Shown: piece after piece, positions 29,923 through 39,279 of the stretch
Position numbering within the stretch: the first letter of the stretch is position 1
How the letters are laid out: the number at the start of each line of letters is the position of its first letter
Origin: Sphingomonas sp. Leaf34
GTDB lineage: Bacteria; Pseudomonadota; Alphaproteobacteria; Sphingomonadales; Sphingomonadaceae
Direction: 5' to 3'
Length of the DNA: 64,000 nt
Assembly: GCF_001421805.1 (NCBI RefSeq)
Contig: NZ_LMLC01000003.1
Coordinates: 62,236-126,235 of the forward strand
Position numbers and translations under genes: made by a program
The notes under the pieces: model-generated
Databases searched by the model: none
Told to the model about the DNA's origin: nothing
What the model saw: the letters and a program-made list of their open reading frames with translations, nothing else

Positions 29923-32259
29923 TCAGCGGAACTTGCCACTCAGCGACACGCCGATGATCCGCGGCTCGTTGAACACCGCCGCCATGTAGTTCTCGATCAC
30001 GCCCTTGAGATTCTTCTCGTTCGTGATGTTGCGTGCGAACACCGACAGTTCATACGCATCGTCGGGTGCTGCATAGCCGATCTTCAGGCCGCCCTCGAAG
30101 TTGCCGTTCGCGGTGAACTCCTTGGTCTTGTACAGCACGAACTGCGTATAGCCCTGAATGTTGAAGTCGCCCGCGATGAACGCGCGACCGCCATTGCCTA
30201 GCGGCTGGTCGTAGCGCGCGGTGAGGTCGACATTGTATTCGGGCGCGTTCGGCAGCGGTTCGCCGTCGATCTTGACCAGATACGTCGTGCCGAACGCGCC
30301 GGGAACCGCGCGCGGCGTTCGCGACGGCGTGCAGACGACGACATTGTTGAGCGCGCAGACCTGCACCTCGGTCGTCTTGTCGCGGATCTCGCTGTGCAAC
30401 AGGCTGAGCCCTGCGCCGAGCGTCAGGTTGGGCACCGGCTTCCAGTTCGCCTCGGCTTCCATGCCGTACGCGTCGGCCTTGTTGCCGTTGAACAGGATCC
30501 CGTTGCCGTTGACGTCGTTGCCGTTGAGCTGGATGTCGTTGACGCGGTAAGCGAACACCGTCGCGTTCAGCGTCAGCGTGTTGTCGAAGAGCCGGCTCTT
30601 CACGCCGGCCTCGCCCGACAGGATCGTCTCGGAATTCGCGGTCGAGAAGTCGGAGTTGAAAACCGCCGAACGCCCCTGGATCGTCGGTCCGCGGAAGCCT
30701 TGCGCGACGCGCGTGTACACGCTGACGTCCGGGGTCGCCTGATACAGGAGACTCGCATCCCAGCTCGGCTTGGTCGCCTTGAGCGTCACGTCGGTGCGGA
30801 AATTGGCCGGATACTGGCTGACACCGGCGACGTTCTGCACCGGCTTCAGCAGCTGCGTGCGCTTTTTGTCCTCGGTGATGCGACCGCCGAGCGTGAGCGT
30901 CAGCTTGTCGACCAGCTCGTAGCTGACCTGCCCGAAGCCCGACCACGACGTGTTGACGTCGTGCAGACGCACCCAGTTGTTCGGGTTGCGCTGTGCGGTC
31001 GTCAGGAAGAACGTCCGCTGGTAGAAGTCGGTGATGTCGCGGTTGTCGAAATACAGGCCGCCGACCTGCCAGTTGAAACGGCCGCCGGGCGTGCCGGCGA
31101 CCCGCACTTCCTGCGACCACTGATCGAGATCGCGGATCTGGCCCTGCGACTGGCCGAAGCCGTTGGCGCCCCCGCGCACGGGGAAGTTCGCACCCGCACC
31201 GCCATCGGTATCGCCGCGGCTGAAGCCCGACGTCGTCTCGTACGCGGTGATCGACGTCAGCGCGGCCGGACCGAAGTCGTAGGTCGCGCGGACCGAACCG
31301 CCATAGGTGGTGTAGCGCTGCGGGTTATCGTTGCCTTCGTCGAGCGACACCGTGTTGCGCGGCTCGGCGGAGACGTCGTTCGAGCCCTTCTTGAGCGCGG
31401 CGCGGTGGAACAGCGTCGAGGTGCCGTCATACCAGCGCGCATGGCCCGACAGGTCGAGCGAGAAGGCGGTGCCCGGAGTCAGCGCGAGCTGGAGGCGGAC
31501 GTTGCGATCGTCGAAGCCGCCCATCGCGTCCTTGCGCGGCGTGGCGGTGCTGTCCTGGCTGGTGCCCGCGAACGCGTTGTCGATATAGTTTGCGCGGTGC
31601 TGGATCAGAGTCGACAGGCGGATCGCCAGGAGGTCCTTGATCAGCGGGCCACCGACACCGGCGTCGAGGCTGACGCTGTTGTACGAGCCGACCGAGGCCG
31701 AGGCGCGGCTGTCGAAGTCGTTGGTAGGCTTGTTGGTGTCGAACTTGATGATGCCGGCGGTGGTGTTGCGGCCGAACAGCGACCCTTGCGGCCCGCGCAG
31801 CACTTCGACCTGGCGGACGTCATAGACCGGGTTCGACTTCAGTACGACATGCTCGAGGATCACGTCGTCCTGAATGATCGTGACCGGCTGCGACGCACCG
31901 AGGTAGAAATCGATGTTGCCAAGTCCGCGGATGTAGAAGCGCGGGAAGATGCGGCCGGTCGTCGATTCGACGTACAGGCCCGGGACACGGCCCGACAGCG
32001 CGAGCAGCGTGTCATCACCACCGGCGGTGTAGGCGCGCAGTGCATCGCCCGATGCGACGCCGACCGACAGCGGCACCTTCTGCAGGTTCTCGGAGCGACG
32101 CTCGGCGGTCACCACGATGTCGCCAAGGCCTTCCTCGGGGGCTGCCTGCGTAGCCTGATCCTGAACCGCCGCGACCTGCGCGAACGCGGCCGTGCCACCC
32201 ACAACCGAACCAAACGCGACGCCGAGCATCAGCGCCGACTTAACGACCGAAATCTTCAA
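29923..32259 (-). CDS. TonB-dependent receptor
   Basis: A 778-residue outer-membrane receptor. There is no ATG or GTG near the mature N-terminus; a TTG at 32259 preceded by GGGGA gives a good signal peptide (K-I-S-V-V-K-S-A-L-M-L-G-V ... A-F-A-Q), so I choose it over the upstream frame extension. Plug domain: D-I-V-V-T-A-E-R-R-S-E-N-L-Q-K-V-P, Y-I-R-G-L-G, V-E-V-L-R-G-P-Q-G-S-L-F-G-R-N-T-T-A-G-I. The barrel ends G-V-S-L-S-G-K-F-R. This subtype is common in sphingomonads for siderophores, sugars or aromatic compounds. No substrate-linked neighbours. Confidence 0.9.
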   Translation of the reverse strand: MKISVVKSALMLGVAFGSVVGGTAAFAQVAAVQDQATQAAPEEGLGDIVVTAERRSENLQKVPLSVGVASGDALRAYTAGGDDTLLALSGRVPGLYVESTTGRIFPRFYIRGLGNIDFYLGASQPVTIIQDDVILEHVVLKSNPVYDVRQVEVLRGPQGSLFGRNTTAGIIKFDTNKPTNDFDSRASASVGSYNSVSLDAGVGGPLIKDLLAIRLSTLIQHRANYIDNAFAGTSQDSTATPRKDAMGGFDDRNVRLQLALTPGTAFSLDLSGHARWYDGTSTLFHRAALKKGSNDVSAEPRNTVSLDEGNDNPQRYTTYGGSVRATYDFGPAALTSITAYETTSGFSRGDTDGGAGANFPVRGGANGFGQSQGQIRDLDQWSQEVRVAGTPGGRFNWQVGGLYFDNRDITDFYQRTFFLTTAQRNPNNWVRLHDVNTSWSGFGQVSYELVDKLTLTLGGRITEDKKRTQLLKPVQNVAGVSQYPANFRTDVTLKATKPSWDASLLYQATPDVSVYTRVAQGFRGPTIQGRSAVFNSDFSTANSETILSGEAGVKSRLFDNTLTLNATVFAYRVNDIQLNGNDVNGNGILFNGNKADAYGMEAEANWKPVPNLTLGAGLSLLHSEIRDKTTEVQVCALNNVVVCTPSRTPRAVPGAFGTTYLVKIDGEPLPNAPEYNVDLTARYDQPLGNGGRAFIAGDFNIQGYTQFVLYKTKEFTANGNFEGGLKIGYAAPDDAYELSVFARNITNEKNLKGVIENYMAAVFNEPRIIGVSLSGKFR

Positions 32260-32523
32260 GATGATATTCCCCAATCGTGCGGCGCCGTCCCTGACGACCG
32301 GCCGCACATCCCAAAATACAACGTCGCGGCTTGCCCTCGCCCGCCCTCCCCGGACGACGCGCGGACGCCTCGCGACGCTCACTCCCCAGGCCGGCGGTTA
32401 GGCGGGGATTGTGTTAGGATGATGACAGTTGGTGACCGCGCGGCCGGGCAAGCACAGCTTTGCAACACGGTGCGATATTTTTGCCGATGGCGACTGGCCG
32501 AGACGGCATGCTAGCCTCGCCAC

Positions 32524-32754
32524 ATGGACCTGTTGATGCGATTTTGGCTGACCGTCCGCCACTCGGGCTGGTTCGAACCGAGTGCGACCGGCGGCATCTT
32601 CCCGTTCCCTTTCGCGTGGCAGGCCTGGGCGATCACGGCCGGATGGATCGTCGCAATCGCGACCACCGTCGTTCTGCATGGCGAGATCGCCTGGCTGTCC
32701 CGAATCATCCTGTGCATCAGCTACATCGCACTTGGCATGGCGACGTATGAATGA
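32524..32754 (+). CDS. Small hypothetical membrane protein
   Basis: A 76-residue protein with two hydrophobic helices (about residues 32-51 and 58-73), the first beginning W-Q-A-W-A-I-T-A-G-W-I-V. No family recognised and no convincing ribosome site before the ATG. It sits alone between the TonB receptor (divergent) and lepA (convergent). The hydrophobic pattern favours a real gene; 264 bp upstream contain no other coding signal. Confidence 0.5.
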   Translation: MDLLMRFWLTVRHSGWFEPSATGGIFPFPFAWQAWAITAGWIVAIATTVVLHGEIAWLSRIILCISYIALGMATYE

Positions 32755-32908
32755 CGGCACAGTGGTGGCAGGCGAACCAGCCACCCGCCCGTCGGTCCGG
32801 CGCGCGCTAGCGACTCCCGGCTTCAGCTAGCCGCGCGCACTCGGACGAAACTCGCGGCGGAACGTTAGCGTCGTCCCGCCCCCCAATGTGGAAAATTGGC
32901 GGCCTCGC

Positions 32909-34729
32909 CTACGCGTCGTCGCCCATGCGAAGCGCGGCGATGAACGCTTCCTGCGGGATGCTGACCGAGCCGTACTCGCGCATCTTCAGCTTCCCCTTCT
33001 TCTGCTTTTCGAGGAGCTTCTTCTTGCGGCTCGCGTCACCGCCATAGCATTTGGCGGTCACGTCCTTGCGCATCGCGCTGATTGTCTCGCGCGCGATCAC
33101 CTTGCCGCCGATCGCCGCCTGGATCGGGATCTTGAACAGATGCCGCGGGATCAGGTCCTTCAGCCGTTCGACCATGCCGCGACCACGCACTTCGGCAGTG
33201 CCGCGGTGGACGATCATGCTCAGCGCGTCCACCGGCTCCTCGTTGACGAGGATACCCATCTTGACGAGGTCACCCTCGCGATAGCCGATCTGGTGATAAT
33301 CGAAGCTGGCATAGCCCTTCGACATCGACTTCAGCCGATCGTAGAAATCGAACACCACTTCGTTGAGCGGCAGCTCGTAGGTCGCCTGCGCGCGACCGCC
33401 GACATAGGTAAGGTTCTTCTGGATGCCGCGGCGATCCTGGCACAGCTTGAGCACGCTGCCGAGATATTCGTCGGGGACGTAGATCGTCGCTTCGATCCAC
33501 GGCTCGCTGATCGTCGCGATCTTGTTCGGCTCGGGCATGTCGGCGGGGTTGTGCAACTCGATATGCGTCGTGCCCGCGGGATCGGGGTGGGTCAGCTCGA
33601 TCTCGTACACCACCGACGGCGCGGTCGTGATCAGGTCGAGGTCATATTCGCGCGTCAGGCGCTCCTGGATGATCTCCAGATGCAGCAACCCCAGGAACCC
33701 GCAGCGGAAGCCGAAGCCCAGCGCCGCCGACGTCTCCATTTCGAACGAGAAGGACGCATCGTTCAGCCGCAGCTTGGAGATCGACTCGCGCAGCTTCTCG
33801 AACTCGGCGGCGTCGACCGGGAACATCCCGCAGAACACCACCGGCTGGACTTCCTTGAAGCCTGCCAGCGCCTCGAGTGCAGGCCGCTTGGCATCGGTGA
33901 TCGTGTCGCCGACGCGCGTCTGTGCGACCTCTTTGATCTGCGCGGTGATGAAGCCCATCTCGCCCGTGCCGAGCTCGGTCAGCTGCTCGATCTTGGGGCG
34001 GAAACAGCCGACGCGGTCGACGAGGTGCATCGTCCCCGTCTGCATGAACTTGATCTGCTGGCCCTTCTTCAGGACGCCGTCGATCACGCGGACGAGGATG
34101 ACGACGCCGAGATACGGATCGTACCAGCTGTCGACCAGCATCGCCTTGAGCGGTGCCTCGGGGTCGCCCTTGGGCGGCGGGATCTTCGTGACGATCGCCT
34201 CGAGGATGTCCTCGATGCCGATCCCCGACTTGGCCGACGCGAGCACCGCGCCGGACGCGTCGATGCCGATCACGTCCTCGATTTCCTTGCGGACCTTCTC
34301 GGGCTCGGCGGCGGGCAGATCGATCTTGTTGATGACCGGCACGATCTCGTGATCATGCTCGATCGACTGGTAGACGTTGGCCAAGGTCTGCGCCTCGACG
34401 CCCTGCGCCGCGTCCACCACCAGCAGCGCGCCCTCGCACGCGGCGAGACTGCGGCTCACCTCATAGGCGAAGTCGACATGGCCCGGCGTGTCCATCAGGT
34501 TGAGGACGTAATCAAGACCGTCCTTGGCCTTGTAGGCGAGGCGCACGGTCTGCGCCTTGATCGTGATCCCGCGCTCCTTCTCGATGTCCATATTGTCGAG
34601 CACCTGCTCGGACATTTCGCGCGCGGTCAGCCCGCCGGTCTGCTGGATCAGGCGGTCGGCGAGCGTCGACTTGCCATGGTCGATATGGGCGATGATGGAG
34701 AAATTGCGGATGCGGTCGAGCGGAGTCAT
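32909..34729 (-). CDS. lepA: Elongation factor 4 (LepA), back-translocating GTPase
   Basis: A 606-residue translational GTPase of normal length. G1 [10 protein letters not shown] (14-23), G2 region E-R-G-I-T-I-K, G3 D-T-P-G-H-V-D-F, G4 N-K-I-D-L, then EF-G-like domains and the LepA-specific C-terminal domain ending [14 protein letters not shown]. It acts on 70S ribosomes during initiation or stalled elongation. It starts 46 bases after the methyltransferase stop and may be read from the same transcript. Confidence 0.97.
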   Translation of the reverse strand: MTPLDRIRNFSIIAHIDHGKSTLADRLIQQTGGLTAREMSEQVLDNMDIEKERGITIKAQTVRLAYKAKDGLDYVLNLMDTPGHVDFAYEVSRSLAACEGALLVVDAAQGVEAQTLANVYQSIEHDHEIVPVINKIDLPAAEPEKVRKEIEDVIGIDASGAVLASAKSGIGIEDILEAIVTKIPPPKGDPEAPLKAMLVDSWYDPYLGVVILVRVIDGVLKKGQQIKFMQTGTMHLVDRVGCFRPKIEQLTELGTGEMGFITAQIKEVAQTRVGDTITDAKRPALEALAGFKEVQPVVFCGMFPVDAAEFEKLRESISKLRLNDASFSFEMETSAALGFGFRCGFLGLLHLEIIQERLTREYDLDLITTAPSVVYEIELTHPDPAGTTHIELHNPADMPEPNKIATISEPWIEATIYVPDEYLGSVLKLCQDRRGIQKNLTYVGGRAQATYELPLNEVVFDFYDRLKSMSKGYASFDYHQIGYREGDLVKMGILVNEEPVDALSMIVHRGTAEVRGRGMVERLKDLIPRHLFKIPIQAAIGGKVIARETISAMRKDVTAKCYGGDASRKKKLLEKQKKGKLKMREYGSVSIPQEAFIAALRMGDDA

Positions 34730-34774
34730 GCCGCGCTCCTAGCAGCGACGCCGCGCGCGCGATAGACGGTGGCC

Positions 34775-35542
34775 TTATGTCTTGCGTGCAATGAGGTGAT
34801 AGCAGCGCGCGACCTGCCGATACGGATCCTGCCGGCCCGCCAGCCATTCGGCGCGCAGCACCTCCTGTGGATCATCCGCGACGATCGCGCCGCTATGGTG
34901 ATCGGTGAAGATGCCGATTCCCGACCATGCGACGACCGCGGCGCCCGCCGCGGCGAGCAACGCCACGATCGTCTCGCGTGCGTGGTTGCGGCTCGCGGCA
35001 TAGGGGCCGTGCGCGTCGTCGCCCGTCTCCAGCGCGATCCGTGCCTCGCGCCACCGTCCCGCCAGCCCGGCGCGCATCGCGGCGGCCGCCGGATTGATCG
35101 CGATGATTGACACGAGCCCGTCGGGTTTGCACAGCGCGACGATGGTGCGGACCAGCGGCGCCGGATCATCCTCGTACATCAGCACGCTGTGGCAGCAGAC
35201 GAGATCGGCTATCCCGACCTGATCCGCCGCGATCGTTGCGCCGTCCGCGCAGATCAGCCGGATCCGATCGCGAATCGCGCGCGGGTGTCGCGCGAGCCGT
35301 TGCTCGCCGCGCGCGATCATGTGCGGATCGATATCCTGCGCCACCACCGCATGGTTCATCGCCGAGAGCCGAATCGCCAGCACCGCATCGCCGCCGCCCA
35401 GATCGACCACGCGCAACGGCCGATCGGGCAGGATCGCCGCCAGCGTGCGGATCGTCAGCTCGAGCGGGACGCTCGTCGCGCCGTCGGCACCCGCCGGTCC
35501 GAACGCGTGCGCGAGACCGGGCGCGGCGGTCCAGTAGTTCAC
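34775..35542 (-). CDS. Class I SAM-dependent methyltransferase, SmtA/CmoM-like
   Basis: A 255-residue methyltransferase. Motif I is V-V-D-L-G-G-G-D-A (45-53), the acidic residue of motif II D70, and H-S-V-L-M-Y-E-D-D-P the post-motif region. Order and C-terminal elements (G-I-G-I-F-T-D-H, Y-x-x-V-A-R-C-Y-H-L-I-A-R-K) resemble CmoM/SmtA, a tRNA uridine carboxyl methyltransferase. The GTG start overlaps the stop of the metallopeptidase-like gene (GTGA), so the two are coupled. It could be a tRNA enzyme, or in this operon it could methylate a peptide carboxylate; the sequence does not decide. Confidence 0.82.
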   Translation of the reverse strand: MNYWTAAPGLAHAFGPAGADGATSVPLELTIRTLAAILPDRPLRVVDLGGGDAVLAIRLSAMNHAVVAQDIDPHMIARGEQRLARHPRAIRDRIRLICADGATIAADQVGIADLVCCHSVLMYEDDPAPLVRTIVALCKPDGLVSIIAINPAAAAMRAGLAGRWREARIALETGDDAHGPYAASRNHARETIVALLAAAGAAVVAWSGIGIFTDHHSGAIVADDPQEVLRAEWLAGRQDPYRQVARCYHLIARKT

Positions 35543-36549
35543 GCCGCGGCCAGCGGTACCGGGCACGGCGTCAGCACGCCGTCCGCCAGCAGCCCGCAGC
35601 AATCGCCGTCCTCGATCGACAGCGCGTCGGGCGAGAAGACGTCCTCGTCGCGGGTGCTTTCTGGGTGCGGCGCGTCCGATGGTACCAACTGCTCGAGATC
35701 GATCACGTCGCCCCCACCATCGACCACGACGATCCCCCCACGCGCGATCAGATCGAGGTGGATCGCACACTGATAGCCGACCACGCCGGGATCCTGGTTG
35801 TGCTGACCAAGCCCGAGATGGACACCCGCACGACGCTCGTTGATGTGCGAGTTCATCGCGATCGGTTCGCCGATCCCGAAATTGGTCCCGAAGCCGAGTT
35901 CGCCGACATTATACGCGCAGTGCGTCGTCAGCGCGGCGTCGAGGAACCGCATCGTCCGCGCATCCTCGCAGCGATACGCGACGACCCGCCCGCCGTCGAT
36001 CTCGATCGTGACCGGGAAGCGCTCGAGCCGTACATCGTCCTCGGTGATCGCGTTCACGTTATAGGCGAAATCGGCGACGTGGACGCCCGAAATCCGCGCG
36101 GGGAAGGTGGCCACCTCGCCGGCCGGCAGGATCACCGTCCCGCCATCGCGCGCGCGCCCGCGGTTGCTGATCCAGCGGTGTCTGGCATCGAGCGTCACGT
36201 CAAGATCGGTGCCACCCCGCGTCGTGATCCGGAGATGCCGGGCGCGCGTCAGCCGCGTCAGGAGCGCGACGTTGCGGCGTGAGAGGTCCTCGGGCGTCGC
36301 CAGCAGCGCATCCGCGAAAAGACTGTCGCTCGCGCTGATCGAACGGAAAATCCGCAGCCGTGCCGGTGGATAGGCAGCGAGCGCCCGCGTCAGCGCACCG
36401 GTATGCGAGAAGGTGTCGCGCTCGAACGACAACAGGATGAGGCGCCCGCCGAACGTGTCGATCGCGGGCAGTTCGGCGCGCAGTCGCGCCTCGAACCCCG
36501 CATCGACGAGCGGCGCCATCCATACGCGGGCGGCCGCGATCCCGCGCAT
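35539..36549 (-). CDS. M29 (aminopeptidase T)-type metallopeptidase-like protein
   Basis: A 336-residue protein from the first ATG. Metal ligands of the M29 family are all recognisable: E145 (L-P-A-G-E-V-A-T-F-P), E217 (N-V-G-E-L-G-F-G-T-N), H244 (V-H-L-G-L-G), H264 and D266 (I-H-L-D-L-I). The frame stays open upstream to 36717 and encodes the expected N-terminal strand/helix (V-I-L-Y-T-S-D-S-H-R-S-A-A-L), but contains no ATG, GTG or TTG; the true start is probably a non-standard codon near 36672 or the sequence has a 1-base error. A tail after residue 290 holds C-C and C-P. It is coupled to the methyltransferase and follows the small peptide gene; it may be the protease of a peptide pathway. 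Confidence 0.78.
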   Translation of the reverse strand: MRGIAAARVWMAPLVDAGFEARLRAELPAIDTFGGRLILLSFERDTFSHTGALTRALAAYPPARLRIFRSISASDSLFADALLATPEDLSRRNVALLTRLTRARHLRITTRGGTDLDVTLDARHRWISNRGRARDGGTVILPAGEVATFPARISGVHVADFAYNVNAITEDDVRLERFPVTIEIDGGRVVAYRCEDARTMRFLDAALTTHCAYNVGELGFGTNFGIGEPIAMNSHINERRAGVHLGLGQHNQDPGVVGYQCAIHLDLIARGGIVVVDGGGDVIDLEQLVPSDAPHPESTRDEDVFSPDALSIEDGDCCGLLADGVLTPCPVPLAAA

Positions 36550-36688
36550 CTCCAGCGCGGCGCAGACGAGGGCGGCGGACCGGTGGCTATCGCTGGTATA
36601 CAGGATAACCGCGGTGTCGCCGCCGGCGATCCGGACATAGGCGTCCAGCAGGGACTGAACCCCGCGCCAGATCTTCTCGTCCGTCGCC

Positions 36689-36970
36689 CTAGCTCTTCTT
36701 TTCGATGCCGCGCTCGGTCATCGTCGGCTTCGACGTGCTGTAGCTGATCGACCATGCCACCTGGTCGACAGGATTGATGCGCGATGCGTCGAGCTGCGCC
36801 GACGTGGTGCTGTAGGTAACGCTCCAGGCTTCGTCGCGGCCCTTGGCGAGCTCGGTCACGTGCGCGCTGAGATCGCCGATTCGAAAGACCTTCTCGTTGG
36901 TCTTCGCTTCGCTCATCACCTGCGCGGAAACGCGGGCGACGATTTCCTTGATCTCGGTCTCACTAGGCAT
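36689..36970 (-). CDS. Small peptide with duplicated A-W-S-x-x-Y-S-T motif, candidate RiPP precursor
   Basis: A 93-residue polar, cysteine-free peptide with no signal sequence. Residues 1-45 are helix-prone and leader-like (M-P-S-E-T-E-I-K-E-I-V-A-R-V). The C-terminal half carries A-W-S-V-T-Y-S-T (48-55) and A-W-S-I-S-Y-S-T (72-79), 24 residues apart, and a basic end (E-K-K-S). AGGAG is well spaced before ATG 36970. It is first in a tight operon with an M29-type peptidase and a methyltransferase. I know no family for it. Leader plus repeated core beside modifying enzymes is the layout of ribosomally made, modified peptides, but that role is inferred. Confidence 0.72.
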   Translation of the reverse strand: MPSETEIKEIVARVSAQVMSEAKTNEKVFRIGDLSAHVTELAKGRDEAWSVTYSTTSAQLDASRINPVDQVAWSISYSTSKPTMTERGIEKKS

Positions 36971-37229
36971 GTCTGCTCTCCTATCGTCGAGGGAACGCGA
37001 CGTCGGATCGTGCCGGCCTTCCGCGTTGCAAGGACGCTGCGCCCGCGCGATGCCGTGAACAATCGCCGCCCACTCCGTTTCGGAGGCAAAACGCGCGGGG
37101 ATGGCGGGGACGCGGCGCAGGTACCCGGATGACCTTGAAAAAGAACCACCATCCCGGTGCAGCTTCCCCGACTCGGCAGTCCCGGATCGTCGCCGACGGC
37201 AGATGTCGGCCGCGCGGCGGATATTTGTC

Positions 37230-37258
37230 TTGATCGCAATCGGGCGCGCGGCTAGGGC
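37230..37258 (+). promoter_or_regulatory. Promoter of tRNA-Pro
   Basis: TTGATC (37230-37235), 17-bp spacer and TAGGGC (37253-37258) end 18 bases before the tRNA. The interval 36971-37229 shows no gene; it must also hold the minus-strand promoter of the peptide operon, which I could not pinpoint. Confidence 0.5.
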
Positions 37259-37276
37259 GCTCACCGGCAATGTTGT

Positions 37277-37353
37277 CGGGGCGTGGCGCAGTCTGGTAGC
37301 GCACTGGTCTCGGGGTCCAGGGGTCGTAGGTTCGAATCCTATCGCCCCGACCA
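37277..37353 (+). tRNA. tRNA-Pro (anticodon CGG)
   Basis: Acceptor arms CGGGGCG and CGCCCCG pair perfectly, the TTCGAAT T-loop is standard, and the 3' A-CCA is encoded. The anticodon loop is C-T-CGG-G-G, giving CGG for proline CCG codons; the bottom pair of the anticodon stem is T-T. A run of seven T (37360-37366) follows, possibly the termination site. Confidence 0.95.
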
Positions 37354-37523
37354 TTGCCGTTTTTTTCGGGGCCTTTGCCCCCCTTCCCCGAGCACGACTT
37401 TCGACTGACGCAACTCGGTACCCGAAAGGGTACGCGCCAGGGCAAGCGGCGGTCGTCGTCCGGTCGCCATTGACCAGCGCCGAACCTGATCCTCCCCATG
37501 CCAAGGGAGGATCGTCGGTGGGT

Positions 37524-39200
37524 TCAGCCGATCTTTTCGAGTGGCGCCGAGGGGCGATCCGCATGCGCACGGAAACGTGCGGCGGTGGCTTGCGTGTAGG
37601 GCTTGGCCATCACCGTCGATACCGTGATCGAATCAGCCGTCGCGTACTCGGGTGTGAGCGTCAGCATGGTGAAACCCTTGCCGACCTGATCGCAGAAGCG
37701 GACTTCGCCCTTATTGGCGTCGGCGATCTGCGCGCCGATACCCGGGAGCAGCGAGCCATAGGACGGGCTGGTGATCGCCGTGCACCCGAACTCCGCGGCG
37801 ACCAGCCTGCCCGATTCATCGTGCAGATCGTTCGCCCACGCCGCGTGACTGTCCCCCGACAGCACGATCGGCCGCGACTTCGCGCGCTTGAACGCCGCGT
37901 ACAGCCGCTCGCGCGCAGCCGGATAGCCGTCCCAACTGTCGAATCCGAACGGCAGGCCGGCGCGATACGAGGCGATGCTCGCGGTCAACCGCTCGCGCCA
38001 GATCGCCGGCAGCGTCGCCATCGTCTCGGCGAACTTCACCGGCCCAAGCTGGCGTTCCATGTCGGGGCCGGCGACCTTGGCCATCACCACCTGATTGCCG
38101 AGCACCTGCCACGGCTTGCCCGCCGCGACCGACGTCGCCATCGTCTTCTCGACCCAGGCGAGCTGCGCGGGGCCGAGCAGTTCGCGATCGTCGCGCGCGC
38201 GTTCGGCCAGCATCGGCGCATAGTCGGCAGGCGTGATCGCCTCACCCTTCGACGCGACCTGTTCGCTGCGCGCAAGCAACCGTGTCTCGACCATCACCAG
38301 CGTCGCGAGATCGCCGAAATCGAAGCTGCGGTTGATCGCCGCCCAGGGCTGGCCGGGCTTGGGATCGCGGATCGGCATCCATTCGAAATAGGCCTGCATC
38401 GCCGCCGCCTTGCGCGCGTCCCAATCGCCCTCGGTCTTGGGATCGTGGTTCTCGGCGCCGTGCATCCAGTCGTCGTTGGCAACCTCGTGATCGTCCCACA
38501 CGCAGATGAACGCGGCCCGCGCATGCGCGGCCTGCATGTCGACGTCGCGCTTCACCTGCGCGTGGCGCATCCGGTAATCGGCGAGGCTGACGATCTCGTG
38601 GCGCGGCTCGACGAAGCGGCCGATCTTCTTGGCGATGTCCGCGCCATAGCCGTCGACGCCATATTCGTAGATATAGTCGCCGAGATGGAGCACGGCGTCG
38701 AGCCGGTCGAGCTTGGCGATCGCGTCATAGGCGTTGAACAGCCCGCCCGCGTAGAGCTGGCACGAGACCACCGCCATCACGACGTCGGCGACCTTGCCCT
38801 TGGGCAGCGTGCGGAACCGCCCGACGGGCGAGCGCGTGCCGTCCGCGGCATCGAACCAGTAGCGATACTCGCGGCCTGGCTGGAGCCCGGTCGCGTCGAC
38901 CTTGGCCGTGAAGTCGCGGGCCGCGCGGGCCGTGACGGTGCCCGAGCGGACCGCCTTGCCCCCCGCGGTCTCGGCTACGTGCCAGGTAAGCGCGATATCG
39001 CCGGCCTGGGTCGGCTCGACCGGCGTTGCGCGCGTCCAGAGGATTGCCCCGTCCACCGCGGGATCGCCGCTCGCCACCCCGTGATCGAAACCGATCTTGG
39101 CGGTCCCGGCCGCCTGCGTCACCGCGGGCAGCACGAGCGTGGCGCTCGAGCCGGCAAGCTTCAGGGCGGTCTTCAGGGCCTCGCGGCGGTTGATCGTCAT
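37524..39200 (-). CDS. phoD: Alkaline phosphatase D (PhoD) family protein, Tat-exported
   Basis: A 558-residue phosphoesterase. The N-terminus M-T-I-N-R-R-E-A-L-K-T-A-L is a twin-arginine signal. An Ig-like domain precedes the metallophosphatase core with V-V-S-C-Q (metal cysteine), H-L-G-D-Y-I-Y-E-Y-G, V-W-D-D-H-E-V-A-N-D-D and L-S-G-D-S-H-A-A-W. PhoD enzymes release phosphate from mono- and diesters in the periplasm with Fe/Ca cofactors. It is divergent from a TonB receptor that is followed by PhoX, suggesting a phosphate-starvation group with Pho-box-like repeats in between. Confidence 0.92.
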   Translation of the reverse strand: MTINRREALKTALKLAGSSATLVLPAVTQAAGTAKIGFDHGVASGDPAVDGAILWTRATPVEPTQAGDIALTWHVAETAGGKAVRSGTVTARAARDFTAKVDATGLQPGREYRYWFDAADGTRSPVGRFRTLPKGKVADVVMAVVSCQLYAGGLFNAYDAIAKLDRLDAVLHLGDYIYEYGVDGYGADIAKKIGRFVEPRHEIVSLADYRMRHAQVKRDVDMQAAHARAAFICVWDDHEVANDDWMHGAENHDPKTEGDWDARKAAAMQAYFEWMPIRDPKPGQPWAAINRSFDFGDLATLVMVETRLLARSEQVASKGEAITPADYAPMLAERARDDRELLGPAQLAWVEKTMATSVAAGKPWQVLGNQVVMAKVAGPDMERQLGPVKFAETMATLPAIWRERLTASIASYRAGLPFGFDSWDGYPAARERLYAAFKRAKSRPIVLSGDSHAAWANDLHDESGRLVAAEFGCTAITSPSYGSLLPGIGAQIADANKGEVRFCDQVGKGFTMLTLTPEYATADSITVSTVMAKPYTQATAARFRAHADRPSAPLEKIG

Positions 39201-39279
39201 CGTCTCGTGCTTTCGTAACGGGTGTCGCCGCCTGCTAGCGACGGTCGAAGACAGCGCGGTGGCAGCGATGTGACACGCT

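Noticed and set aside
32398..32784. 128-codon minus-strand frame opposite the small membrane protein
   Set aside because: The plus-strand frame has two clear hydrophobic helices, whereas this frame is charged and unstructured.
34775..35542. Naming the methyltransferase gene cmoM outright
   Set aside because: Similarity is from memory and by eye, and the operon context offers another role, so no symbol was given.
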